Shown piece after piece: positions 5,835 to 12,708 of a stretch of 12,708 bases of DNA. The notes under the pieces were generated by a model. It was not told where the DNA came from and made no database searches. It worked only from the letters and a program-made list of their open reading frames with translations. The position numbers and the translations under genes were made by a program. How positions within the stretch are numbered: position 1 is the first letter of the stretch; every line of letters begins with the position of its first letter. The DNA comes from Planctomycetota bacterium (GTDB lineage: Bacteria > Planctomycetota > Phycisphaerae > UBA1845 > PWPN01), in assembly GCA_016209665.1 (NCBI GenBank), contig JACQVT010000789.1, forward strand, positions 1 through 12,708, in the 5' to 3' direction.

Positions 5835-6785
5835 ATGTTCGCCCAACGCCTGGTATTCGGTTCGCTGATGATCGCCGCGGTGATCGGTACTGTCGTCCTG
5901 GATGTTTGGCTGTCCACCCCCGGTGGTGTCGGCCAGGCCGCCGGGTGCCTCCCGATGGCCGGCCTGCCGGTGACGCTGTTGCTCACGCTGCTGGTGGTCC
6001 TGGGCACGTTTGAAATGGGCCGAGTATGTCGGGCCGGCGGGTACCTGCCAGCCACACTCTGGGCGGCATTCGTGGCCGCGGGTTTGGTGCTCGCGCCCTG
6101 GGTCGAGATGCAGGCCCGCGTGGGTCGGGCAAACCCGCTGTTCGACACTACCTTGCGACAGCTCTCCCCGACGGTGGTCTGGCTGGCCGGCGGCATTCTC
6201 GGGGCGGCGCTGGTGATGCTGGCCCGCCGGACAACGGAGCGGGCCCTCGGAAACATCGCCGTCACGGTGTTGATGTTCGCATACCTCGGGCTGTTGGGCT
6301 CGTTCCTGATCCGCATCCGGTGCCTGAGCCCTGGGTTGGAGGGTGCCCTGTTGGCCGCCTACGTGGTTTTAACCATAAAATCTGGTGACATAGGAGCTTA
6401 CCTCACCGGCATGGCCATTGGTCGGCATAAGTTGGCGCCTTGGGTGAGTCCGGCCAAAACCGTCGAGGGTGCGGCCGGGGCCGTCCTCCTTGCGGTCGTG
6501 GTGGCCCTCGCCGGGATGGCGGCCTGGCCGGAGCTGGTGGGCGGGGTACACGGCCCCTTGACTACGTCACAAGCTATTGTTTTTGGGATAGTTATGGCAG
6601 TCGTCGGCCATTTGGGTGACCTCGTCGAGTCGGCGATCAAGCGGGATGTGAGGGTGAAAGATTCGGGTTACCTTGTGCCGGCCTTTGGCGGCCTGCTGGA
6701 CTTGCTGGATTCACCCCTCTTCGCCGCACCGGCCGCCTGGGCAGCGCTGACATTCTGGTGTGGAGTCGATTACAATTACCCATGA
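5835..6785 (+). CDS. cdsA: Phosphatidate cytidylyltransferase (CdsA)
   Basis: 316 residues from ATG 5835, with about eight hydrophobic segments. It converts CTP and phosphatidate to CDP-diacylglycerol and pyrophosphate in the inner membrane, the branch point to bacterial phospholipids. Visible family blocks: KSGDIGAYLTG (182-192), SPAKTVEG (205-212), and the C-terminal signature beginning SAIKRDVRVKDSGYLVPAFGG and ending LLDLLDS (266-293). The consensus PGHGGxxDRxD is here PAFGGLLDLLD, so the His and Arg are replaced; I recall similar forms in planctomycetes. A TTG at 5805, 10 bases after AGGA, would add ten residues; the ATG was chosen because the protein then starts directly at the membrane anchor, but it has no good ribosome site, so the start is uncertain. 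Two AT-rich patches lie inside the gene (about 6366-6400 and 6569-6598). Confidence 0.9.
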   Translation: MFAQRLVFGSLMIAAVIGTVVLDVWLSTPGGVGQAAGCLPMAGLPVTLLLTLLVVLGTFEMGRVCRAGGYLPATLWAAFVAAGLVLAPWVEMQARVGRANPLFDTTLRQLSPTVVWLAGGILGAALVMLARRTTERALGNIAVTVLMFAYLGLLGSFLIRIRCLSPGLEGALLAAYVVLTIKSGDIGAYLTGMAIGRHKLAPWVSPAKTVEGAAGAVLLAVVVALAGMAAWPELVGGVHGPLTTSQAIVFGIVMAVVGHLGDLVESAIKRDVRVKDSGYLVPAFGGLLDLLDSPLFAAPAAWAALTFWCGVDYNYP

Positions 6786-6875
6786 AGCCGAGACGAGGTC
6801 GGGTGGTCCCTGGAACGGTTTGCCCCGCGAGCGGGCGATCGGTCGCGTTTCGGCGGCCAGGAGAACCAAGGCAAA

Positions 6876-7847
6876 TTGGAACTGACGATTACGCTCGAGG
6901 ATGCCGGTAAGCGAGCGGCGCTGTTCGGTTCGGCGGATCGGCACCTACGCCTCATTCGTGGTGCCCTGGGCGTGCACATTTCGGCCCGGGACTCTTCTTT
7001 GAAGGTCTCCGGCAGCGCCCGGGCGGTGGGGCAGGCCGCCAGTATCATCGAGGACCTGCAACGGTTGCTGCGCGACCGTGACTTCCTGACCGACGAGCAG
7101 GTCGCCGAGACCATCACCCACGCCTGCCGGCAGCTCGACGCCGGGCCGAACAACGGCGACATCATCGAGGTCTATTCCCGCACGGCGACCCTTCAGCCGC
7201 GGACCGAAGGACAGCGGGCCTACTTGCAGGCCATCCGCCGGGACGACTTGGTGTTCTGCATGGGCCCGGCGGGCACGGGCAAGACCTACCTGGCCGTGGC
7301 CATGGCGGTCTCGATGCTCAAGGCGGGTGCCATCCACCGCATCGTGCACGTCCGTCCGGCCGTCGAGGCCGGCGAGAAACTGGGCTTCCTGCCCGGCGAC
7401 ATGCAGGCCAAGGTGAACCCATACCTCCGCCCGCTGTTCGACGCCATGTACGACATGATGCCCTACGAGCAGATCCAACGGTTCCTCACCAACGACGTGA
7501 TCGAGATCGCCCCCCTGGCCTTCATGCGCGGCCGGACGCTCAACAACGCCCTGATCATTCTCGACGAGGCCCAGAACACCACCGTCTCGCAGATGCTGAT
7601 GTTCCTCACCCGTCTGGGCAACCACAGCAAGATGGTGGTGACCGGCGATGACAGCCAGGTGGACCTCGAGCGCCCGGAGGCCAGCGGGATGATCGACGCG
7701 GTCCGACGGCTGGAAGGCATCCGAGGCATCAGCACCATCCGCTTGGCCCAGGAGGACATCGTGCGGCATCGGCTGGTGCAGAATATCGTGACCGCTTATG
7801 CGAACGGAAACCCGAGGACCCGCCAGAACTACGAAGTTGGGCACTGA
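6876..7847 (+). CDS. ybeZ: PhoH family ATPase (YbeZ)
   Basis: 323 residues, normal for the family. A small N-terminal KH-like region (about 1-65, with ALFGSADRHLRLI and LGVHISARDSSLKVSG) precedes the PhoH NTPase core: Walker A GPAGTGKT (130-137), the VRPAVEAGEKLGFLPGD block (159-175), Walker B ALIILDEAQN (225-234, D230/E231), TGDDSQVDL (257-265) and RHRLVQNIV near the end. PhoH/YbeZ proteins are thought to be RNA helicase-like and act with YbeY, whose gene lies two genes downstream. The start is the TTG at 6876; it gives MELTITLED, which fits the family N-terminus, and no ATG does. AGGAG at 6859-6863 is 12 bases away, slightly far. The 90-bp gap after cdsA has no obvious promoter. Confidence 0.93.
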   Translation: MELTITLEDAGKRAALFGSADRHLRLIRGALGVHISARDSSLKVSGSARAVGQAASIIEDLQRLLRDRDFLTDEQVAETITHACRQLDAGPNNGDIIEVYSRTATLQPRTEGQRAYLQAIRRDDLVFCMGPAGTGKTYLAVAMAVSMLKAGAIHRIVHVRPAVEAGEKLGFLPGDMQAKVNPYLRPLFDAMYDMMPYEQIQRFLTNDVIEIAPLAFMRGRTLNNALIILDEAQNTTVSQMLMFLTRLGNHSKMVVTGDDSQVDLERPEASGMIDAVRRLEGIRGISTIRLAQEDIVRHRLVQNIVTAYANGNPRTRQNYEVGH

Positions 7848-7857
7848 TTTTATCGGA

Positions 7858-7871
7858 ACCGCCGTGGCGGT
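7858..7871 (+). other. Hairpin just after phoH/ybeZ
   Basis: ACCGCC and GGCGGT flank a 2-base GT centre, starting 11 bp past the PhoH stop. No T-run follows on either strand, so it is not a standard terminator; it may be an RNA processing or stability element. The rest of the 157-bp gap up to the next gene is a low-complexity GAGGCG-rich stretch (about 7908-7933) with nothing else I can identify. Confidence 0.25.
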
Positions 7872-8004
7872 AACTGGGCCGGACGGCGCGGCCTGACGAT
7901 GAAAGGCTGAGGCGCTGAGGGCGAGGCGGCGAGGTGCCGGCAAGTGGCTCCCAGACAACACTGACGGCGGCTTGCGGCCTGATTCGTGACGTGGAAGCAC
8001 AGAC

Positions 8005-10407
8005 GTGATCACCCGCTCGAAGACATCCGAATTGCGGCGGCTGGAGGCCAAACGGCAGCGCAGCGCGCAGCTCGGCAGTGTCTGGCGGCGCCTGGTGAGG
8101 GGGGTGCCGCCGCTCGTCCTGCTGATCTGGATCGGCTTTTTCGCTGGTACGGTGGTGATCCTCCTGTCCGGCGGTGAGTCGCTGCCTTACAGCCTGAACG
8201 AGAGGCCGACGCAGGACATTCGGGCTCGGGTGGCGTTCGAGGTCGAGGACCCCTCTCGGACGCGCCAGGAGCGGCAGATTGCCGAAGCCTCCGCCCCCAG
8301 CGTCTACACGGCGAACGCGGCGCCGCTGGAGACGATTCGCGGGAGGCTGAGCGAACTGCTGATCATGGCCAAGTCCGCCGAGGACTTGGCCAAGCTGGGC
8401 GATCTGGCCACCAAGCAGGGCTGGAAGCTGGACGACGCCGCGATGCGGTCGCTGCGGGGTTTCGCCGGTGCCGACAAGAGCAAGCAGTTCGACGAGTTGG
8501 TGGCCCGGCTGATCGGTCGCCTCAGCGCCGAGTACATCGTCGCCCCGCCCAAGAGCCCCATCCGCAGACAGCCGCCCCGCACGACGATTCTGCAGCGCGG
8601 ATCGGAGCGCATCGAGATCGCGACCACCGCCCTGCAGTTCTGCACCAAGCGGGAGTACGTCGAGAAGCGGGCCGCCCAGTTGGCGTCCGAGATCTTCCCC
8701 GAGCCGCTCCGCAAGCTGGTCGCCGAGGTCATCATCAAGACACTGACTCCGCCGAACGAGGCGGTCGACCCGGCGGACTACGCGCTGTGGCGGCACGACG
8801 CGGCTGCCACGACGAAGGAAATCGAGGAGGTCCAGGCCCGCGTGCCGGTATTCACCACGCCGTACAAACCCGGCGACTTGCTGGTCGAGGCCGGCACTGA
8901 GATGGGCAGCGACGAACTGGGCCTGCTGGCCCACCACCACCAGGCGTATCTCAACGCCGAGCGCAGCGATCCGAAGCTCCGTCTGGCGAAGCTTCAGCGG
9001 CAGGGGGGGCTGGTGGGGCTGGTGTTGCTCATCACTTTCGGATTGGCCGCCTACACCCTGACGTATCAGGGGCGGGTGTTCGAGAACCGTGGCCGGGCCC
9101 TGGGGCTGGCGGGTCTGCTCCTGCTGATGATCCTGCTCAGCCGCCTCAACGAACGAATGGACCTGCGTTGGGACTCGCCGGCGGAATTCTCGGTGGCCTG
9201 CGTGGTGACGACCGCGTTGCTGTTGACCATCGCTTACAACCAGCGATTCGCGTTCGGCACGGGCGGCGTGCTGGCGATCCTGGTCACGCTGGCGTCGCGC
9301 TCGGACATCTGGCTGTTCCTGACGCTGATGGCCGCCTGCGGCGTCGCGGTGTTCTCGTTGAACGAGGTCCGTACGCGGGGCAAGCTCATCGCGGTGGGCA
9401 CGCTGGCGGGCGTGGGGGCATTCCTGACCACGATGTTCGGCCGCCTCTACGAGGGCCAGGAGTGGCTGTATGTGCTGACCCATACCCTGGCCGCCGGTGT
9501 GGCGGCGGTGGCGGCGGGCTTCATCGTCCAGGGCATCCTTCACTATTTCGAGCGACTGTTCGGCATCGCGACCAGCCTCACCCTGTTGGAATGGTGCGAC
9601 GCCAACCAGCCGCTGCTTCGCAAGCTCGCCCAGGAGGCCCCCGGCACGTACAGCCACTCGCTGATCCTCAGCCAGATGGCCGACGAGGCGTCGTCCGCCA
9701 TCGGAGCGAACGGCCTGCTGGCGCGGGTGGGGGCGTTGTATCACGACATCGGCAAGACGCAGAAATCCTACTACTTCGTCGAGAATCAGGAGGCGCGGAT
9801 GAACCGGCACGACCGGCTCAATCCGACGATGAGCCTGCTGATCATCCTCGGTCACGTGAAAGACGGGCTGGAGATGGCCCGGGCCTACGGCCTGCCCCGC
9901 GTGCTGCACCAGTTCATCGCGGAGCACCACGGCACGACGCTCGTCAAGTATTTCCATCACATCGCCAGCGAGAAGGCGGCCAAGGACGCCCGCATCAAGG
10001 GCCGGCACGACCAGGTGTCGGAGAACGAGTTCCGCTACCCCGGCCCCAAGCCGCGGTCGAAGGAGTCGGCCATCCTGATGATCTGCGACGGTTGCGAGGG
10101 GGCCGTCCGGGCCTTGCCCGAGCCGACGCCCGGTCGCATCGAGGCCCTCATCCACCAGATCGTCATGGAGCGCCTGACCGACGGGCAGTTCGACGATTGC
10201 GACATTACCCTGCGGGAGCTGAACACGGTCGAGCGGTCGCTGGTCAAGAGCCTGTGCGCGATCCATCACGGGCGAATCAAGTACCCCGGCAAGGTCGCGC
10301 CGTCTGACCGCCCCAAGCCGGAGCGTGAGGAGGCGGAGCCGCCCGTCCGCGAGACGCGAGGTGCAGCCGTGCCGGCCAAGACCCCGGAGGTCGCGCGACA
10401 GTCGTGA
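8005..10407 (+). CDS. 7TM-HD family phosphohydrolase (PgpH-like, probable c-di-AMP phosphodiesterase)
   Basis: 800 residues in the full 7TMR-HDED/PgpH layout: a short cytoplasmic N-terminus, one membrane segment (36-54), a large extracytoplasmic region (about 60-330), a bundle of hydrophobic segments (about 334-352, 364-380, 394-410, 416-430, 434-452, 459-476, 488-510), then a cytoplasmic HD domain (about 545-705). Metal-binding residues are visible: H551 in TYSHSLI, the H580-D581 pair in LYHDIGK, H617 in ILGHVKDG, H641 or H642 in AEHHGTT, and D695 in MICDGCEGA. In Listeria and Bacillus, PgpH hydrolyses cyclic-di-AMP to pApA; no diadenylate cyclase gene is in the window. The start is GTG at 8005 with GGAAG 7 bases upstream. 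Its TGA overlaps a GTG for ybeY (GTGA, 10404-10407). The last 35 residues are a charged, probably disordered tail. Confidence 0.92.
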   Translation: MITRSKTSELRRLEAKRQRSAQLGSVWRRLVRGVPPLVLLIWIGFFAGTVVILLSGGESLPYSLNERPTQDIRARVAFEVEDPSRTRQERQIAEASAPSVYTANAAPLETIRGRLSELLIMAKSAEDLAKLGDLATKQGWKLDDAAMRSLRGFAGADKSKQFDELVARLIGRLSAEYIVAPPKSPIRRQPPRTTILQRGSERIEIATTALQFCTKREYVEKRAAQLASEIFPEPLRKLVAEVIIKTLTPPNEAVDPADYALWRHDAAATTKEIEEVQARVPVFTTPYKPGDLLVEAGTEMGSDELGLLAHHHQAYLNAERSDPKLRLAKLQRQGGLVGLVLLITFGLAAYTLTYQGRVFENRGRALGLAGLLLLMILLSRLNERMDLRWDSPAEFSVACVVTTALLLTIAYNQRFAFGTGGVLAILVTLASRSDIWLFLTLMAACGVAVFSLNEVRTRGKLIAVGTLAGVGAFLTTMFGRLYEGQEWLYVLTHTLAAGVAAVAAGFIVQGILHYFERLFGIATSLTLLEWCDANQPLLRKLAQEAPGTYSHSLILSQMADEASSAIGANGLLARVGALYHDIGKTQKSYYFVENQEARMNRHDRLNPTMSLLIILGHVKDGLEMARAYGLPRVLHQFIAEHHGTTLVKYFHHIASEKAAKDARIKGRHDQVSENEFRYPGPKPRSKESAILMICDGCEGAVRALPEPTPGRIEALIHQIVMERLTDGQFDDCDITLRELNTVERSLVKSLCAIHHGRIKYPGKVAPSDRPKPEREEAEPPVRETRGAAVPAKTPEVARQS

Positions 10408-10988
10408 GGGCATCGCGACGAGCAGCGTCCGGCCCCGCGGCCGGCTCGGCGGCCGTGCTGTGCTCAAGGGCTGCGCCCCGGCGAGTCGTCGTGCGACGGC
10501 TCGTCGCGGCGGTGAGTCTGACGACGGAGCGGATCGTGCGGGCGGTGGCACAGGCGGCCGGGAACACGCACATCGAGTCGCTCAGCGTCGCCATCGTGGA
10601 TGACCGGACGATGGCCGCGCTGCACCGGCGGTTCCTGGGCGATGATCGGCCGACGGACGTCCTGACGTTCGACCTGCGCGACGACCCGAGGTCGGCGGCG
10701 CTGGAGGGCGAGATCGTGGTGTCGGCGGAAATGGCCCGTCGCGAGGCGGCCCGTCGGGGTCTGGACGTCGGCGAGGAACTGTTGAGATACGTCGTCCACG
10801 GCGCGCTGCACCTGTTGGGTATGGACGATCGCGATGCTGCCGGCCGGCGTCGAATGCGACGAGCGGAGAATACTGTCTTGCGGCAATGCCGGCGAGCCGG
10901 CCCGTCCTCGGGCCGGTCGCCTGCCGAACACGAACGCTCCCCGTCGGCGCGCCGCGGCAGCCGACTCGCAGCGAGGAGTCATCGGTGA
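10404..10988 (+). CDS. ybeY: Endoribonuclease YbeY (rRNA maturation factor)
   Basis: 194 residues in the longest frame. The YbeY core is clear: LSVAIVDDRTM (60-70), RPTDVLTFDL (82-91), LEGEIVVSAEMA (100-111) and the metal site VVHGALHLLGMDD (130-142). The usual H-x3-H-x5-H is here H132, H136, D142, so Asp replaces the third His. YbeY is a zinc-dependent RNase needed for 16S rRNA 3' end maturation and ribosome quality control, working with PhoH/YbeZ. The GTG at 10404 overlaps the preceding stop (GTGA), but the first about 29 residues are low-complexity; GTG at 10491 would start close to the conserved N-terminal strand. After about residue 160 a basic, Ser/Arg-rich tail of about 34 residues is added that typical YbeY proteins lack. 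The gene ends in GTGA shared with the next start. Confidence 0.9.
   Translation: MRASRRAASGPAAGSAAVLCSRAAPRRVVVRRLVAAVSLTTERIVRAVAQAAGNTHIESLSVAIVDDRTMAALHRRFLGDDRPTDVLTFDLRDDPRSAALEGEIVVSAEMARREAARRGLDVGEELLRYVVHGALHLLGMDDRDAAGRRRMRRAENTVLRQCRRAGPSSGRSPAEHERSPSARRGSRLAARSHR
10897..10916 (+). other. Strong GC hairpin inside the ybeY 3' extension
   Basis: CCGGCCCG and CGGGCCGG form a perfect 8-bp stem with a TCCT loop, extended by one G-T pair. It lies in the unconserved tail-coding part of ybeY, 68 bases before the GTG of the DUF21-CBS gene. No T-run follows. It could affect mRNA stability or translation of the downstream gene; it could also be coding-sequence chance in GC-rich DNA. Confidence 0.35.
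10973..10978 (+). promoter_or_regulatory. Ribosome binding site fixing the GTG start of the DUF21-CBS gene
   Basis: GAGGAG with 6 bases to the GTG at 10985. It supports that start over an in-frame ATG at 10886, which would add 33 residues without homology-like character and overlap ybeY by 103 bp. Confidence 0.75.
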
Positions 10989-12265
10989 GTGGTCTGGAGC
11001 TGGGGATAGGGCTGATCCTGCTGACCTCGATCACGCTGTTCGCGACGGCGATCGTGGCCCTGCAACTGATGTCGCGCGTGCGTCTCGCCGAGCGGCTGGG
11101 CGAGGACGTCGAGACCGAGCGGATCAACCGGCTCGTCGCCGCCCGCGAGGAGATGGTCTTCAGCTTTTCGTTCGTGCGGCTGGCGTCGATCCTGGCCCTG
11201 GTGGTGCTGGTCGACCACGTGGCGGGCATCAAGGCGGGCACGCGGGCCTCGATCGCGACGCAATACGCGATCGTCTACTTCGTTTCGCTGGTCCTGGCGA
11301 TGACGACCGGCGTGGCCATTCCCAACGCCTGGGCCCGGTACGGCGGCGACGCCTTTCTGGTCCGCGGCATGCCCGTGCTGTTTGCCCTTCGCCGCCTGCT
11401 CTATCCGCTGGTCGCCCTGCAGCACGCATGCGACGCGATCGTCCGTCGCCTGGCCGGCATCCCCAAGGCCGACGTTCGCCAGGAGGAAGCCGACCAGATC
11501 GAGAAGGAGATCCTGGGGGCGGTCAGCGAGGGCGAACTGGCCGGGGCGGTGCACGAGGATGAGGCCGACATGATCGAGTCGGTGCTGGAGTTCCGCGACA
11601 CCAGTACGGGGGAGATCATGACTCCGCGGACCGAGATCGTCGCCCTGCCCGCCGGGGCCACCGCGGCCGAGGCCAAGGAACTGATCACCCGGACCGGCCA
11701 TTCAAGGATCCCCGTTTTCATCGAGAACATCGACGACATCCAGGGCGTGCTGTACGCCAAGGACCTGCTCCAGCTCGACGACCAGACGCCGTTCAACCCG
11801 CTGGAACTGATGCGCAAGGTGCCGTTCGTGCCCGAGGCCAAGCGGATCTCCGACCTGCTCGCCGAGCTGCGGCAGCAGAAGGTGCACCTGGCGATCGTGC
11901 TGGACGAGTACGGGGGGACGGCCGGCCTGGTGACCATCGAGGACATCCTCGAGGAAATTGTCGGCGAGATCAGCGACGAGTACGAGGAGCCCGAGCCCGA
12001 TCCCATGTGCCGCATCGACGACCACACGCTGGAGGTCGACGCCCGCGTCCACATCGATGAGGTCAACGAGGAACTCGGCATCGAGCTGCCCGAGGGCGAC
12101 GACTACGACACCGTCGGCGGGTTCGTCTTCAGCACCATGGGCAAGATCCCCGCCACCGGCGAGGAGATGTGGTTCACCAACGTCCGCCTGCGGGTCATCG
12201 CCGCCGAGGAGCGCAAGATCAACCGCCTGCGCGTCGAGGTCGTTCCCGACAAGGCCCCGGCCTGA
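10985..12265 (+). CDS. DUF21-CBS-CorC_HlyC membrane protein (hemolysin C/CorC/YbeX family)
   Basis: 426 residues from the GTG at 10985. An N-terminal CNNM/DUF21 membrane region has hydrophobic stretches near 5-27, 65-80, 92-112 and 128-147. It is followed by a linker, the hallmark IMTPRTEIVAL (211-221), a first CBS motif (about 215-265), a second CBS motif (about 280-330) with VLDEYGGTAGLVTIEDILEE (305-324), and a C-terminal CorC_HlyC domain (about 340-420) with DDYDTVGGFVFSTMGKIPATG. Family members are linked to Mg/Co efflux, and E. coli YbeX (the soluble CBS form next to ybeZ-ybeY) also affects ribosome metabolism. The hemolysin name is historical. The gene is translationally coupled to ybeY by a GTGA overlap and is the last gene of the operon before a hairpin. 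Confidence 0.93.
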   Translation: MSGLELGIGLILLTSITLFATAIVALQLMSRVRLAERLGEDVETERINRLVAAREEMVFSFSFVRLASILALVVLVDHVAGIKAGTRASIATQYAIVYFVSLVLAMTTGVAIPNAWARYGGDAFLVRGMPVLFALRRLLYPLVALQHACDAIVRRLAGIPKADVRQEEADQIEKEILGAVSEGELAGAVHEDEADMIESVLEFRDTSTGEIMTPRTEIVALPAGATAAEAKELITRTGHSRIPVFIENIDDIQGVLYAKDLLQLDDQTPFNPLELMRKVPFVPEAKRISDLLAELRQQKVHLAIVLDEYGGTAGLVTIEDILEEIVGEISDEYEEPEPDPMCRIDDHTLEVDARVHIDEVNEELGIELPEGDDYDTVGGFVFSTMGKIPATGEEMWFTNVRLRVIAAEERKINRLRVEVVPDKAPA

Positions 12266-12284
12266 GTGCCCGGGCGTCGGCCCT

Positions 12285-12311
12285 CGCCGGCAGCCTGGGC
12301 CGGCGGTCCTT
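12285..12311 (+). terminator. Hairpin after the DUF21-CBS gene, candidate operon end
   Basis: CGCCGGC (12285-12291) pairs with GCCGGCG (12299-12305) around a 7-base loop, 20 bases after the stop. The following bases (GTCCTT) are only weakly T-rich, so it is an imperfect intrinsic terminator. The position and the change of gene type downstream make it a sensible operon end. Confidence 0.35.
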
Positions 12312-12405
12312 CATGGACGCGACCAACCTTCTTGCCGGGCGTGTGTCTATTGTGGTAAGTTGGCGTGGTGGCGTGGTCCAGAGCCCATTATGGATTGGCC
12401 GAGTC

Positions 12406-12594
12406 ATGGACAGATTGCGATGTAACATCTTTAAGATCCTGATGATCCTGGCGTTGGTGGCGTTGCCCGGTTCGGACATCGAGTGCGAGGACGACGAGTT
12501 CGAGTTCAATTGGCCGTCGTTCCACCACGATGATGGCTATTGGGTCTACGAACCGGTGTACATCGAGCCGGCGCCGTGCTGCTGGTTCTGGTAA
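12406..12594 (+). CDS. Small secreted acidic/aromatic protein, unrecognised
   Basis: 62 residues. The N-terminus looks like a signal peptide: a positive start (MDRLRCNIFK), a hydrophobic core ILMILALVAL (11-20), then PGS with possible cleavage near residue 23. The mature part is about 40 residues and strikingly acidic (ECEDDEFEF), followed by FNWPSFHHDDGYWVYEPVYI and a C-terminus ending PCCWFW, with two adjacent Cys and four Trp in the last 30 residues. The Cys pair and the His-rich middle could bind metal or form disulphides. Local G+C is lower than in the operon genes. The frame stays open upstream to an ATG at 12169 inside the DUF21-CBS gene, but the signal-like start at 12406 is far more natural. 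I know no family. The 140-bp gap before it holds a hairpin and no convincing promoter. Confidence 0.55.
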   Translation: MDRLRCNIFKILMILALVALPGSDIECEDDEFEFNWPSFHHDDGYWVYEPVYIEPAPCCWFW

Positions 12595-12598
12595 ACCG

Positions 12599-12708
12599 TT
12601 GGACCTGAGCGCCGTCAACCGACAGTGGGATCAGATCCGCGGCGGGCTGGCCCGTCTGCGGTCGTGGTTTGAGTTGTGCCGGCTGCCGTGGAGTCTGGCG
12701 GTGGCGGC
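12599..12708 (+). CDS. Start of an unidentified gene (3' cut by window edge)
   Basis: A frame from TTG 12599 stays open to the window end, giving 36 complete codons starting LDLSAVNRQWDQIRGG and running into an amphipathic then hydrophobic segment (WFELCRLPWSLAVAA), as at the start of a membrane-anchored protein. Codons end mostly in G or C. There is no clear Shine-Dalgarno, and the start lies only 4 bases after the small secreted protein's stop, so the two may be co-transcribed. The frame is also open upstream, so the TTG is a guess. The product cannot be named. Confidence 0.4.
   Translation, partial: MDLSAVNRQWDQIRGGLARLRSWFELCRLPWSLAVA

Noticed and set aside
4581..5846. A 421-codon minus-strand frame opposite the PIN-TRAM gene
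   Set aside because: Mirror of the + strand codon pattern (Asp/His/Gly-rich), with no motif; PIN and TRAM domains are clear on the + strand.
7858..7871. Hairpin after phoH as an intrinsic terminator
   Set aside because: No T-run on either side and a 2-base loop; kept only as an unspecified hairpin.
7729..10551. A 940-codon open frame on the minus strand opposite the 7TM-HD gene
   Set aside because: It is a shadow of the GC-rich + strand gene: its product is rich in Arg, His and Gln with no domain, while the + strand encodes a complete 7TM-HD protein.
10886..10984. ATG 10886 as the start of the DUF21-CBS protein
   Set aside because: It adds 33 non-hydrophobic residues, overlaps ybeY by 103 bp and lacks a ribosome site, whereas GTG 10985 has GAGGAG at proper spacing and the GTGA overlap.

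Overview
The window is a GC-rich bacterial chromosome segment (about two thirds G+C by eye). Nearly all genes lie on the + strand. GTG or TTG starts and 4-bp stop/start overlaps are common. The gene set, a CdsA signature reading VPAFGG instead of the usual PGHGG, a YbeY with His-His-Asp in place of His-His-His, and the fused layout of the RNA-processing cluster suggest a Planctomycetota bacterium. This is inferred from gene content, not from a marker gene.

Left part (1-3912), accessory in character. The tail of an unidentified gene overlaps a DUF4276/RloB-like (TOPRIM-type) protein by 8 bp. Then follow an M16 zinc peptidase, a CPBP-family membrane protease, and a short tract of 7-bp GATGAG repeats. 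The last gene here is a 311-residue protein that reads as the second half of a hydantoinase/oxoprolinase A subunit with its nucleotide-binding motif and central region eroded.

Middle (3913-4688). A compact ferritin-like protein has a strong ribosome binding site. The 225-bp gap after it holds a hairpin, a possible 37-residue minus-strand ORF and a good sigma70-type promoter with a 14-bp perfect palindrome filling its spacer.

Right part (4689-12265), housekeeping. The order is YacL-like PIN-TRAM membrane protein, CdsA, PhoH/YbeZ ATPase, 7TM-HD phosphohydrolase (PgpH family), YbeY endoribonuclease and a DUF21-CBS-CorC membrane protein. PhoH-YbeY-CorC is the ybeZ-ybeY-ybeX order of Proteobacteria. 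A PgpH-type HD protein between PhoH and YbeY is the arrangement known from Firmicutes, so this locus combines both. Together the genes cover RNA processing and ribosome maturation (PIN-TRAM, PhoH, YbeY), phospholipid precursor synthesis (CdsA), probable cyclic-di-AMP breakdown (7TM-HD) and ion transport or ribosome-linked functions (CorC family).

Right edge (12266-12708). A hairpin, a 62-residue secreted acidic/aromatic mini-protein, and the start of a further gene cut by the window edge.

No tRNA, rRNA, CRISPR array, insertion sequence or integrase was found. The points most worth following up are the eroded hydantoinase-like gene, the DUF4276 gene with its cut-off partner, the small secreted protein and the contents of the 4464-4688 gap.
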